Under the pieces are notes generated by a model that was not told where the DNA came from, did not search any database, and was given only the letters and a program-made list of their open reading frames with translations. This document shows positions 10,843 through 19,237 of a stretch of DNA of 64,000 bases, piece after piece. The DNA lies in assembly GCA_019635275.1 (NCBI GenBank), contig JAHBZV010000001.1, positions 124,001-188,000 on the forward strand. The letters are read 5' to 3'. The DNA is from Burkholderiaceae bacterium. Lineage in GTDB: Bacteria; Pseudomonadota; Gammaproteobacteria; Burkholderiales; Burkholderiaceae_E. The position numbers were made by a program, and so were the translations under genes. Numbering within the stretch: position 1 is the first letter of the stretch; the number at the start of each line of letters is the position of its first letter.

Positions 10843-11490
10843 ATGCCGCTGAGCTCCAACCGCCTGCTGAACACCTTCCTCACCGGCCTGCTCGCCGCGC
10901 TGCCGCTGGCCGCGACGGTGCTGGTCTTCGTCTGGGCCGTGAGGGTGCTGGTCGACTACCTCGGCCCGGGCAGCTACGTCGGGCGCGTGCTCAAGGCGCT
11001 CGGCCTGGGCTTCGCCAACTCGGAGGCGGCCAGCTACCTGCTCGGGGCCGGCATCGTGATCGCCGCGATCTTCGTCCTCGGCGCGTTGGTGCAGACGCGG
11101 TTGCGCCGCGTGCTCGCGGCGGCGCTCGACGCGGTCGTCATGCGCATCCCGGTGGTGCGCAGCGTCTACGACATGGCGAGCAGGCTCGTCGGCCTGCTCG
11201 GCCAGCGCGAGCCGCACGGCATGCGCTCGATGAGCCCGGTCTGGCTGCATTTCGGCGGCGTCGGCGGCGTCGCGGTGCTCGGGCTGTTGTCGACCAACGA
11301 GCCGGTGCGCGTGGGCGAACTCGACTACCTGGCGGTGCTGGTGCCGACCGCGCCGGTGCCGGTGGGCGGCGGGCTGCTGTACGTGCCCCGCGACTGGGTG
11401 ACGCCGGCCGACGTCGGCATCGACGGGCTGACGAGCATCTACGTGTCGATGGGCATGACGTCGAAGCAGCACATCGGCCCGGCACGGTAG
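10843..11490 (+). CDS. DUF502 family inner-membrane protein
   Basis: 215-residue protein with two N-terminal transmembrane spans (LLNTFLTGLLAALPLAATVLVF and LLGAGIVIAAIFVLGALV) and the soluble DUF502 domain (IPVVRSVYDMASRLVG, later VPTAPVPVGGGLLYVP). The frame extends to a GTG at 10777, but the ATG at 10843 begins right before the conserved N-terminus. The function is unknown. Family members are broadly conserved in proteobacteria. Its last 52 bases overlap the tail of the convergent CoA-transferase gene. Confidence 0.82.
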   Translation: MPLSSNRLLNTFLTGLLAALPLAATVLVFVWAVRVLVDYLGPGSYVGRVLKALGLGFANSEAASYLLGAGIVIAAIFVLGALVQTRLRRVLAAALDAVVMRIPVVRSVYDMASRLVGLLGQREPHGMRSMSPVWLHFGGVGGVAVLGLLSTNEPVRVGELDYLAVLVPTAPVPVGGGLLYVPRDWVTPADVGIDGLTSIYVSMGMTSKQHIGPAR

Positions 11491-13124
11491 ATCCGCGCAT
11501 CCATCGTCGCCAGCGCGGGGGATACGGCGACCGGCGCGCCGCAGTGCGCGAGCACGTCGCGCTGAAGGTCGATGCCGGGCGCGATCTCGACCAGCACGAG
11601 CTGGCCGTCGACCAGCCGGAACACCGCGCGCTCGGTCACGTACAGCACGTCTGTCCCCTGCCGCGACGCGTACTCCCCGTTGAACGACAGGTGTCCGACC
11701 CGCGGCACGAGCTTGCGCGAGCGGCCCTCGTGGACGATGCGCAGCTGGCCGTCGCCGGCCTCGACCTGCAGGCCGCCTGCGGTCAGCGTGCCCATGAAGA
11801 CCAGGCGTCGCGTCGACTGCGTGATGTTGACGAAGCCGCCGACGCCGGCCAGCAGCCGGTGCTCGCCGTCGCCGAACAGGCTGACGTTGACGTTGCCGTG
11901 GCCGTCGAACTCGGCCAGCCCGAGGAACGCCATGTCGATGCCGCCGCCGTCGTAGAAGTCGAACTGCGCCGGCTCGTCGACGATCGCCTCGGGGAACTCG
12001 GAGGCGCCGAACGACAGGCCGTCGGCGGGCGTGCCGCCGATCGGGCCCGACTCGACGGTGAGCACGAAACCGCCGACGCCCTCTTCGCGGGCCACCGCGC
12101 CGACGCCGGCGGGCATGCCGACGCCCAGGTTGACGACTCGCGGGCGGTGCGCGGCCAGCTCGATGAGCGCGCGGCGCTGGACGATCCGGCGTGCGTCGAG
12201 CGCGGCCGGCGCGGGCTTCGCCGTCGCGCCTGGCGAGCTGGTCGCGGCGACTCCGGCGGTCGCGGCGGTGGCAGCGATTCCGCCGGCGCCCGCGGCCCGG
12301 CCCGCTTCCGTGGCGTCCCCCGCCGCCCCATCACGCGGCGCCGCGCGCATGTAGTCCAGGTTCAGGTATTCGCCGAAGGTCATCGAGTGGTGGTCGGCGT
12401 CCTCGCCCACCTCGACGACGTAGTCGACCAGGATCCCCGGCACGCGCACGCGCTGCGGGTCGTCGTGCGCGTCGACGACGCGCTTGACTTGCGCGACCAC
12501 GATGCCGCCGCTGTTGTGCGCGGCCTGCGCGATTGCCAGCATCTCGTGATGGAACGGCTCGTGCTCGGTGGTCAGGTTGCCGCGCGCGTCGCTGGTCGTC
12601 GCGCGGATCAGCGCGACGTCGATGCGCATCGGCCGGTAGCGCAGCCACTCTTCTCCGTCGATCTCGAGAAGGTCGACCAGGTCGGCCGTGGTGCGCGCGT
12701 TGAGCTTGCCGCCGCCGTGGCGCGGGTCGACGAAGGTGTGCAGGCCGATCTTCGTGATCACGCCCGGCTTGCCGCCCGCGATCGCGCGATACAGGTGGGT
12801 GATCACGCCCTGCGGCAGGTTCCACGCCTCGCAGCGGTTCTCGAGCGCGAGCCGCGACAGCTTCGGGGCCGAGCGCCAGTGGCCGCCGACGATTCGCCGG
12901 GTCAGTCCCTCGTGACCGAAGTGGTTGACGCCGCGGTCGCCGCGGTCGCCCTGGCCGGCCGAGTAGACCAGCGTCAGCTGCGACGGCGTGCCGTGCGCGA
13001 GGAAGCGACGCTCGATCGCCGCGGTGACCGCCTCGGCGTGTCCTGCGCCGACGAAACCCGCGCAGGCCAGCGTCGCGCCGTGGGGGATCAGCGCGACGGC
13101 GTCGTCGACGCCGACACGCTTCAA
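11439..13124 (-). CDS. acyl-CoA:acetate/3-ketoacid CoA-transferase (YdiF/Pct type)
   Basis: Family I CoA-transferase of about 561 residues with both alpha and beta halves fused. The catalytic glutamate is in TVESGPIGGTP (Glu358) and the C-terminal MDARIYRAGPM is typical of the family. An Ala/Gly-rich linker (about residues 258-305) joins the halves and is unusually long. There is no ATG: the TTG at 13124 overlaps the upstream stop (TTGA) and immediately precedes the conserved KRVGVDDAV, so I chose it. It probably moves CoA between short-chain acyl groups; the exact acids are not evident. Confidence 0.85.
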   Translation of the reverse strand: MKRVGVDDAVALIPHGATLACAGFVGAGHAEAVTAAIERRFLAHGTPSQLTLVYSAGQGDRGDRGVNHFGHEGLTRRIVGGHWRSAPKLSRLALENRCEAWNLPQGVITHLYRAIAGGKPGVITKIGLHTFVDPRHGGGKLNARTTADLVDLLEIDGEEWLRYRPMRIDVALIRATTSDARGNLTTEHEPFHHEMLAIAQAAHNSGGIVVAQVKRVVDAHDDPQRVRVPGILVDYVVEVGEDADHHSMTFGEYLNLDYMRAAPRDGAAGDATEAGRAAGAGGIAATAATAGVAATSSPGATAKPAPAALDARRIVQRRALIELAAHRPRVVNLGVGMPAGVGAVAREEGVGGFVLTVESGPIGGTPADGLSFGASEFPEAIVDEPAQFDFYDGGGIDMAFLGLAEFDGHGNVNVSLFGDGEHRLLAGVGGFVNITQSTRRLVFMGTLTAGGLQVEAGDGQLRIVHEGRSRKLVPRVGHLSFNGEYASRQGTDVLYVTERAVFRLVDGQLVLVEIAPGIDLQRDVLAHCGAPVAVSPALATMDARIYRAGPMCCFDVMPIDT

Positions 13125-13432
13125 TAGGTGACCATGCTGGTGTCGGTTTCGACCCGCACGACGTCGCGACCGAGCGCCGCGACCACGCTGGCCGCGTAAC
13201 GGTCGGCCCACGCCGCGTCGCGCCGGAACTGCCCGGCGCCGGCCGCCGCGGCGACCGCGAGCACCTTGTCGGCGACCAGCACCCTGCCCGACGCGCGCAT
13301 CGGCTCGGCCCCCAGCGCGACGAACTGCTCGTCGAGCCAACGACGCGCCTCGTCGCTGCCGAGCCTGAGCGTAGGGCTCAGGCTGAACACCGTGCCGGGT
13401 GCGAACCGGACGTTGACCTCGATCGTCATCAT
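13121..13432 (-). CDS. small protein of unknown function
   Basis: 103 residues, not recognised. It starts with two consecutive ATGs (13432 and 13429) behind a GGAGACC ribosome site and is coupled to the CoA-transferase by a TTGA overlap. It is soluble, with a beta-rich start (TIEVNVRFAPGTVFSL) and an alanine-rich helical second half. The tight coupling supports expression as a real gene and suggests a role with the CoA-transferase, but no domain is visible. Confidence 0.6.
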   Translation of the reverse strand: MMTIEVNVRFAPGTVFSLSPTLRLGSDEARRWLDEQFVALGAEPMRASGRVLVADKVLAVAAAAGAGQFRRDAAWADRYAASVVAALGRDVVRVETDTSMVTY

Positions 13433-13490
13433 GGTCTCCGAGGGCCCGGGCGCAAGTCTGCCAGAACCGGGGCCATGACGCGCGGACCTT

Positions 13491-13829
13491 TTACACCCCC
13501 CAGGTGACGTCCTTGCCCGCCGCGTGGGCCGCCTCGAGCATCTCGATGAACGGAAACGCGCGCTGGGCGAGCGAGACCGGGTAGGCCTCGTCCTCGTCGG
13601 CGGCGGCCTGCGGCTTCTCGGGCGCGGCGCCGCCCTGGCTTTCGGCGCGCAGCGCGGCGCGCTCGTCGTCGATCGCCTTGCGCAGCGCGGCGATCGCCGC
13701 CGGCATCTGGTCGACGGTGACGATGCCGGTGGCGCCCGGCGCCTTGCCGACGATCTTCAGGATCCACTCCGCGACCGGCTTCGTCATGACGACGGTGCCG
13801 GTAGCGCGCGACTTGAACTCGTAAATCAT
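13491..13829 (-). CDS. DUF1840 domain protein
   Basis: 112-residue cytosolic protein. The N-terminus MIYEFKSRATGTVVMTKPVA and the following IVGKAPGATGIVTVDQMPAAI match the DUF1840 family common in Betaproteobacteria. The frame is open upstream, but the ATG at 13829 has a GGAGGC ribosome site and begins the conserved domain. The function is unknown. It is divergent from the lipoprotein gene at 13875, with only 45 bases between the starts. Confidence 0.8.
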   Translation of the reverse strand: MIYEFKSRATGTVVMTKPVAEWILKIVGKAPGATGIVTVDQMPAAIAALRKAIDDERAALRAESQGGAAPEKPQAAADEDEAYPVSLAQRAFPFIEMLEAAHAAGKDVTWGV

Positions 13830-13874
13830 GGCCTGCCTCCGGTTCGGGCCCTGCCCGGTTGATACCATTATCGG

Positions 13875-14465
13875 ATGAATCCCCGATCCGCCCTGCGCTG
13901 GCGGCGCGCGCCGCCGGCCTCGGCCCGCGTCGCGCGCGCTTGCGCACTCGCCTGCACCCTCCTCCTGTCAGCCTGCGCGCCCGACTACGACTGGCGCGAG
14001 ATCCGGCCCTCGGGCGAAGGCTACGCCGTCATGTTGCCGGGCAAGCCCGCGTCGATGTCGCGCCCGATCAACCTCGACGGCCTGCCGGTGACGATGGCGA
14101 TGAGCGGCGCCCGGGTCGACGACCAGTCGTTCACCGTGGGCATGGTCGTCCTGCCCGACGCCGAACCGGCCACGCGCGAGAAGGCCCGCGCAGCGATGCG
14201 CGCGGCGATGGTGCGCAACATCGCCGGCCGCGAGACGCAGGTCGCCGAGACGGCGGTGCCCGTGCACGACCTGGCCGGCCGCGCGACCGCGACGCAGCCG
14301 GCGGTGCGCGTCGAGGCTTCGGGCCGCATCGCCGATCGCCCGGCGCACCTGTCCGCGCTGTTCGTCGCGCGCGGCCACCGCGCCTGGCAGGCGGTGGTCA
14401 TCGGGCCGGCGCCCGACGCCGAGCACGCGCCGACCTTCCTCGACTCGTTCAGGCTCATCGAGTGA
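13875..14465 (+). CDS. putative lipoprotein
   Basis: 196 residues with a basic n-region and a lipobox (TLLLSAC, cysteine near residue 34), so probably anchored in the outer membrane. The rest is a small alpha/beta domain (GEGYAVMLPGKP, then FLDSFRLIE at the C-terminus) seen in uncharacterised proteobacterial proteins. There is no recognisable catalytic motif. It precedes the MFS gene by 4 bases and may share its transcript. Confidence 0.7.
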   Translation: MNPRSALRWRRAPPASARVARACALACTLLLSACAPDYDWREIRPSGEGYAVMLPGKPASMSRPINLDGLPVTMAMSGARVDDQSFTVGMVVLPDAEPATREKARAAMRAAMVRNIAGRETQVAETAVPVHDLAGRATATQPAVRVEASGRIADRPAHLSALFVARGHRAWQAVVIGPAPDAEHAPTFLDSFRLIE

Positions 14466-14469
14466 CGCG

Positions 14470-15708
14470 ATGGGCACTGCGATGAGCGCCGTGCTGCCGG
14501 CCCCGCTCGCGATGCGCGTGTTTGCCGCCTTCGCGAGCGGCTACTTCATGTCGTATGCACTGCGCTCGGTCAACGCGGTGATCGCCCCCGACCTGATCGC
14601 CGAGTTCGGCCTGTCGAACGCGCAGCTGGGTTCGTTGTCCTCGGCGTACTTCATCGCGTTCGCGGCGATGCAGATGCCGCTGGGCATCTGGCTCGACCGC
14701 TTCGGTTCGCGCCGCGTCGACGCCACGCTGCTGCTGGTCGCCGCGGCCGGCTGTGCGGTATTCGCGCTGGCGCACAGCGTGGCGATGCTGTGGGTCGGCC
14801 GCGCGCTGATCGGCATCGGCGTGTCGGGCGCGCTGATGGCCTCGCTGCGCGCGTTTCGCTTCTGGTACGTCGACGCGCGCCAGCAGCAGCTGGCGGCGTG
14901 GATGCTCGTGGCGGGCACGCTCGGGGCGCTGGTCACGACGGTGCCGGTGCAGTGGGCATTGCCGCTGGTCGGATGGCGGGGCGTGTTCTGGATCGCGGCG
15001 GCGATGCTGTGTGCGTCGAGCGCGGCGATCGCGCTGAAGCTGCCCAGCGAGCCGGTGCACGCCGCGCACCCCGACGAGTCGCCGTGGGCGGCGTACCGGC
15101 AGGTGTTCGGCGAGCCGTACTTCTGGCGCTTCGGCATCGTGTCGCTGACGGTGCAGGCGAGCTTCATCGCGTTCCAGAGCCTGTGGGTCGGCCCGTGGCT
15201 GCGCACCGTGCTCGGCATCGACGCCGACAGCGCCGCGCAGGCACTGTTCGTGTTCAACCTCGTGCTGATGCTGGGCTACCTGGCGCTGGGCTGGGCGGTG
15301 CCGGCGATGGTGCGCCAGGGGTGGACGACGCTGCGGCTGGTGGCGGGCGGCACCGCGGTGATGCTCGCGATCGAGCTGGCCATCGCGTTCGCCCACGGTG
15401 CCTGGGCGTGGCTGTTGTGGCTGCCGCTGGCGCTGGCGGCGACGGTGAACACGCTGTCGCAGACGCACGTGAGCCTGTCGTTTCCCGCGAAGCTCACCGG
15501 GCGAGCGTTCACCGCGTACAACCTGCTGACGATGACGGGAATGTTCCTCGCGCAATGGCTGTTCGGCGTGACGGTCGACCTGCTCGGCGGCGGCGGGCAC
15601 AGCGAGCAGGGCTTCCGGCGCGCGCTGCTGGCGTGGATCGTGCTGCAACTCGCTGCCCTGCTGGTGCTCGTCTTCTGGCGGGTGCGCCCGCCGAAGCCCG
15701 CGACATGA
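14470..15708 (+). CDS. MFS transporter
   Basis: 412-residue major-facilitator carrier with about 12 hydrophobic spans. The loop 2-3 motif is LGIWLDRFGSRRVD (consensus GxLaDRxGrkrv) and loop 4 has VGRALIGIGVSGALM. It resembles the second MFS protein of this window (62096-63352) in general layout. The substrate is unknown. Its stop overlaps the acetyltransferase start as ATGA, so the two are translationally coupled. Confidence 0.85.
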   Translation: MGTAMSAVLPAPLAMRVFAAFASGYFMSYALRSVNAVIAPDLIAEFGLSNAQLGSLSSAYFIAFAAMQMPLGIWLDRFGSRRVDATLLLVAAAGCAVFALAHSVAMLWVGRALIGIGVSGALMASLRAFRFWYVDARQQQLAAWMLVAGTLGALVTTVPVQWALPLVGWRGVFWIAAAMLCASSAAIALKLPSEPVHAAHPDESPWAAYRQVFGEPYFWRFGIVSLTVQASFIAFQSLWVGPWLRTVLGIDADSAAQALFVFNLVLMLGYLALGWAVPAMVRQGWTTLRLVAGGTAVMLAIELAIAFAHGAWAWLLWLPLALAATVNTLSQTHVSLSFPAKLTGRAFTAYNLLTMTGMFLAQWLFGVTVDLLGGGGHSEQGFRRALLAWIVLQLAALLVLVFWRVRPPKPAT

Positions 15709-16328
15709 GCGATCCGATGCCCGATTGGCTCACCGAGCGCTGCACGAGCCGTGGCGGCGTGCCGATCCTGATTCGCCCGTTGCGGGCCGACGACGCGCCG
15801 AGCGAGCGCGCGTTCATCGACGGGCTGTCGCCGGCGTCGCTGTACCAGCGCCTGCTCGGCGTGGTCAAGGAGGTCACCGACGAGCAGATCGCCGAACTGG
15901 TCCGGCAGGACTGGCCGCGGCGACTCGGGCTGGCGGTGTTCGGTGTCGGCGTGGCGGCCGACCGCGCGCAGGGTGAGTCGCCAGTCGCCGCGGCGGGGGA
16001 CGCCGCCGCGCCCTCGGCCGAGGGCGACCTCCTCGGCGTTGCCCGGTTCGACGCGTCCGATCGGCCCGGGGCCGCGGAGTTCGCGATCGTCGTCACCGAC
16101 CGCTGGCAGCGCCATGGCATCGGCTATGCGCTGTTCCAGCGGCTGGTGCGCGCCGCCCGCGCGGCCGGCTATCGCGAGCTGGTCGGCACCACCTACGCGG
16201 TCAACCGCGACATGATCGAGCTCGCCCGGTCCTACGGCTTCGAGGTCGGCCCCGAAGAGGGCGAGCCGAGCCTGCGGCGACTGACGCTCGTGCTCAACGA
16301 TCGCGCAGGTGCCGATCGAATTCGATGA
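15705..16328 (+). CDS. GNAT-family N-acetyltransferase
   Basis: 207-residue acetyl-CoA-dependent acyltransferase. The N-terminal strand reads VPILIRPLRADDAPSERAFI, the acetyl-CoA loop is RWQRHGIGYALFQRLV (consensus RxxGxG/A), and NRDMIELARSYGFE is the C-terminal GNAT helix and strand. An Ala-rich insert (about residues 88-107) separates strands of the core. It resembles acetyltransferases that follow an acyl-CoA ligase in protein acetylation systems, but that domain is absent here. Coupled to the MFS gene; substrate unknown. It overlaps the convergent CoA-transferase gene by 35 bases. Confidence 0.83.
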   Translation: MSDPMPDWLTERCTSRGGVPILIRPLRADDAPSERAFIDGLSPASLYQRLLGVVKEVTDEQIAELVRQDWPRRLGLAVFGVGVAADRAQGESPVAAAGDAAAPSAEGDLLGVARFDASDRPGAAEFAIVVTDRWQRHGIGYALFQRLVRAARAAGYRELVGTTYAVNRDMIELARSYGFEVGPEEGEPSLRRLTLVLNDRAGADRIR

Positions 16329-17337
16329 CGTCGGCGGGCTGCGCGTACGGCTGGTCGCGGTACAGCCGGTTGGCGAGGTTGTGCGGGTGGCGCGCGGCTT
16401 CGGCGAAGTCGAGCACCGGCGACAGGCAGGCGTCGTGCGCCTTCGCTGCCTGCGCCCAGTCGTCGCGGCTGCGTGACGCGAAGCGCGCCGCGAAGCGCTC
16501 GGTGGTCGCCGGCCAGGTGGCGGGGCGGTACTGGTCGCGCGGGTCGATCTCGCCTTCGAGGCCCGTGACCGCGAGCAGCTGCGCGTAGAACTTCGGCTCG
16601 AGGGCGCCGGCGGCGACGAAGCGCCCGTCGGCGCAGCGGTAGACGCGATAGAACGGCATCGCGCCGTCGAGCAGGTTGTTGGCGCGCTTCAGGTTCCAGA
16701 TGCCGCCGGCCAGGAGCCCGTAGACCATCGGCGTGAGGCCGACGGTGCCGGCGAGGATGCTGGTCTCGGCGACGCCGCCGCGCTGCGTGATCGAGCGCTG
16801 CACGAGCTTGGCCAGCACGCCGACCAGCAGGTGCATCGCGCCGCCGCCGAAGTCGGCGACCAGGTTCAGCGGCGGCACCGGCGCCTCGCGCGCGCCGATT
16901 GCGTTGAGCACGCCCGACAGCGCAAGGTAGTTGATGTCGTGGCCGGCGCGTTCGGCGAGTTCTCCCGCGTGGCCCCAGCCCGACAGGCGCCCGACGACGA
17001 GCTTCGGGTGCGCGTCGAGCAGCGCGGCCGGCGCGAGCCCGAGCCGCTCGAGCACGCCGGGGCGAAAGCCCTCGAGCAGCACGTCGGCGTCGGCCAGCTC
17101 GCGGCGCAGCGCCGCCAGGCCGTCGGCCTGCTTCAGGTCGACCGCCAGCGCGCGCTTGCCGAGGTTGAGCAGGTCGTACTCGGGGCCGACGCCCACGCCC
17201 AGCCCCGGGTCGACGGGCGGCGACACGCGCAGCACGTCGGCGCCGAGCGAGCGCAGCAGCTGGCCGGCGAACGGCACCGGGCCGATCGCGTGGAGTTCGA
17301 CGACTTTGAGGCCGGAGAGAGGGGGCGTGGCGGTCAT
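16294..17337 (-). CDS. CaiB/BaiF CoA-transferase family, alpha-methylacyl-CoA racemase-like
   Basis: 347-residue family III protein. GLKVVELHAIGPVPFAGQLL opens the fold. GHDINYLALSG (His133) and NLVADFGGG (Asp162) match the catalytic His and Asp of alpha-methylacyl-CoA racemase, which favours racemase over formyl/carnitine CoA-transferase activity. The start is the ATG at 17337. It would epimerise 2-methyl-branched acyl-CoA for beta-oxidation. It appears to stand alone, with heptanucleotide repeats in its leader. Confidence 0.85.
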   Translation of the reverse strand: MTATPPLSGLKVVELHAIGPVPFAGQLLRSLGADVLRVSPPVDPGLGVGVGPEYDLLNLGKRALAVDLKQADGLAALRRELADADVLLEGFRPGVLERLGLAPAALLDAHPKLVVGRLSGWGHAGELAERAGHDINYLALSGVLNAIGAREAPVPPLNLVADFGGGAMHLLVGVLAKLVQRSITQRGGVAETSILAGTVGLTPMVYGLLAGGIWNLKRANNLLDGAMPFYRVYRCADGRFVAAGALEPKFYAQLLAVTGLEGEIDPRDQYRPATWPATTERFAARFASRSRDDWAQAAKAHDACLSPVLDFAEAARHPHNLANRLYRDQPYAQPADVIEFDRHLRDR

Positions 17338-17363
17338 GCGGGGGTCCGTCGGGGGAAAGGGAA

Positions 17364-17412
17364 GGGAGAAGGGCGAAGGGAGAAGGGCGAAGGGAGAAGG
17401 GAGAAGGGAGAA
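17364..17412. repeat. seven tandem heptamers GGGAGAA/GGGCGAA
   Basis: Seven perfect 7-base units in register, differing only at base 4 (A,C,A,C,A,A,A). Together with flanking G/A runs they make about 67 bases of nearly pure purine on the plus strand. They lie 27 bases upstream of the AMACR-like start, between it and the comM stop. A length-variable heptamer could alter leader spacing without touching a reading frame. Confidence 0.9.
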
Positions 17413-17504
17413 GGGGGTTGGATCGGCGGGCGCCTGGGGTGGCTCCGCGCGGCCAGGCGCGGCCCGCTGGGCACGATGATCGCATGTCGCGCTGTGATCG
17501 GCGA

Positions 17505-19016
17505 TCAGCCGGCGGGCCCTGCGGCATCGAGGGCGCGTCGGTAGGCGACCGCCTCGGCCGCGTGCTGTGCGCCGATCGCGGCATCGCCGCGCAGGTCGGC
17601 GATCGTGCGGGCGAGCTTGTGCACGCGGTGCAGTGCGCGCGACGACCAGTGGCGTTGGCGAGCGACGCGGCGCAGCAGTGCGGCAGCTTCGTCGTCGAGC
17701 GCGCAATGCCGGTCGATCTCGGGCGGCGCCAGGTGCGCGTTGGGCTTGCCCTGGCGCGCGAGCTGGCGCTCGCGCGCGCGGGCCACGCGCTCGGCGATCG
17801 CCGCGCTGGGTTCGCCGTCGGCGCGCCGCATCAGCGTCGACTCGTCGACCGGCTGCACGCCGATCAGCACGTCGATGCGATCGAGCAGCGGCCCCGACAG
17901 GCGCGCCTGGTAGCGGCGCACCTGCTCGGGCGTGCAGCGGCAGCGCTCGCTGCCCAGGAACCCGCAGGGGCAGGGGTTCATGGCCGCCACGAGCTGGAAG
18001 CGCGCCGGGAACTCGACCTGCCGCGCCGCGCGCGCCACGCCGATGCGGCCGGTCTCGAGCGGCTCGCGCAGCGCCTCGAGCACGGCGCGCGAGAACTCGG
18101 GAAGTTCGTCGAGGAACAGCACGCCGTGGTGCGCGAGGCTGGCCTCGCCCGGACGCGGGTTCGCGCCGCCGCCGACGATCGCGGCGGCCGACGCGCCGTG
18201 ATGCGGCGCGCGAAACGGCCGGCGTCCCCAGTCGGCCGGAGCGAAGCGACCGGCCAGGCCGGCCAGCGCGGCGGTCTCGAGCGCCTCGTCGCGGGTGAGC
18301 GGCGGCGCGATCGTCGGCAGCCGTTGCGCGAGCAGCGACTTGCCGGCGCCCGGGGGCCCGACCATCAGAAGGTTGTGCGCCCCGGCGGCCGCAACTTCGA
18401 GCGCGCGCTTCGCGCCGGCCTGCCCCTTGACGTCGGCGAAGTCGCCGTCGCCGGCGGGGGCGGGCGCGCACGGCGCCGGCGCGATGCGCTCGAGCGGGCT
18501 CGCGCCCAGCAGGTGCGCGGCGACGCCGGCCAGGTCGAGCGCGCCGAGCAGCCGCGCCCCGTCGACCAGCGCCGCTTCGGCGCCGTTGGCCGCGGGCAGC
18601 AGCAGCGTGCGCGGACGGGCGTCGCGCACGCCGGCCAGCGCCATCGCGAGCGCGCCGCGGATGGGGCGGATCGTCCCGGTGAGCGAAAGCTCGCCGACGA
18701 GTTCGAGCTCGTCGAGCGGTTCGCTGGGCAGCTGGCCGCTGGCCGCGAGGATGCCCACCGCGATCGGCAGGTCGAAGCGGCCCGACTCCTTCGGCAGGTC
18801 GGCGGGCGCGAGGTTGACCGTGAGCCTGCGGTTCGGGAAGTCGAAGCCGGCGTGCAGCAGCGCCGCGCGCACCCGGTCACGGCTCTCGCGGACCTCGGCC
18901 TCCGGCAGCCCGACGATGTGGAACGCGGGCAGCCCGTTGCCCACGTGCACCTCGACGCGCACCTCCGGCGCATCGAGACCGAGGAGGGCGCGCGAGCGGA
19001 CGACGGCGACGGACAT
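17505..19016 (-). CDS. comM: ComM/YifB-type Mg-chelatase-like AAA+ ATPase
   Basis: 503-residue hexameric helicase-type ATPase. It has an N-terminal ChlI-like domain (GNGLPAFHIVGLPEAEVRES), Walker A MVGPPGAGKSLLAQRLP, Walker B LFLDELPEF, a zinc-finger-like CPCGFLGSERCRC and a C-terminal Mg-chelatase domain. The length is normal for ComM, which drives branch migration when imported DNA integrates during natural transformation. Its neighbourhood (ubiK, glnK-amtB) is the common Burkholderiales one, although two genes are inserted between comM and ubiK here. Confidence 0.93.
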   Translation of the reverse strand: MSVAVVRSRALLGLDAPEVRVEVHVGNGLPAFHIVGLPEAEVRESRDRVRAALLHAGFDFPNRRLTVNLAPADLPKESGRFDLPIAVGILAASGQLPSEPLDELELVGELSLTGTIRPIRGALAMALAGVRDARPRTLLLPAANGAEAALVDGARLLGALDLAGVAAHLLGASPLERIAPAPCAPAPAGDGDFADVKGQAGAKRALEVAAAGAHNLLMVGPPGAGKSLLAQRLPTIAPPLTRDEALETAALAGLAGRFAPADWGRRPFRAPHHGASAAAIVGGGANPRPGEASLAHHGVLFLDELPEFSRAVLEALREPLETGRIGVARAARQVEFPARFQLVAAMNPCPCGFLGSERCRCTPEQVRRYQARLSGPLLDRIDVLIGVQPVDESTLMRRADGEPSAAIAERVARARERQLARQGKPNAHLAPPEIDRHCALDDEAAALLRRVARQRHWSSRALHRVHKLARTIADLRGDAAIGAQHAAEAVAYRRALDAAGPAG

Positions 19017-19173
19017 CGGTAGAGCGCGTGGGCGGCGAGGGGGTCGAGGGCGGCCCTCCGAGTCTAGGCGGCGCGCGCCGTCGCGGGGCGCGCGCCGGCT
19101 AAGCCGATGGCTCGGCCGACGGGCCGAAGCGTGGTCGGTGCGCCTGACGTCGGGTCGATCACCACAACGGGTC

Positions 19174-19201
19174 TTGACAATGGATTAATTTAATATAAAC
19201 T
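19174..19201 (+). promoter_or_regulatory. promoter of the TetR-ODP operon
   Basis: TTGACA (19174-19179) is a perfect -35 box. TAAACT (19196-19201) follows after 16 bases, or TATAAA after 14, as the -10. The stretch is strikingly AT-rich for this genome and drives the plus-strand TetR gene at 19238. Confidence 0.7.
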
Positions 19202-19205
19202 TAAT
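19184..19205. promoter_or_regulatory. 22-bp imperfect palindrome, probable TetR operator
   Basis: 18 of 22 positions are dyad-symmetric, beginning ATTAAT and ending CTTAAT. It covers the -10 region of the promoter and lies 33 bases before the TetR start. Size, symmetry and position fit an autorepression operator bound by a TetR dimer pair. Confidence 0.7.
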
Positions 19206-19237
19206 GCAAATACTCCACCGCCTCGAGGACCCGCGTC

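Noticed and set aside
17364..17412. CRISPR-like array
   Set aside because: Units are 7 bases, contiguous and without spacers; a simple tandem repeat.
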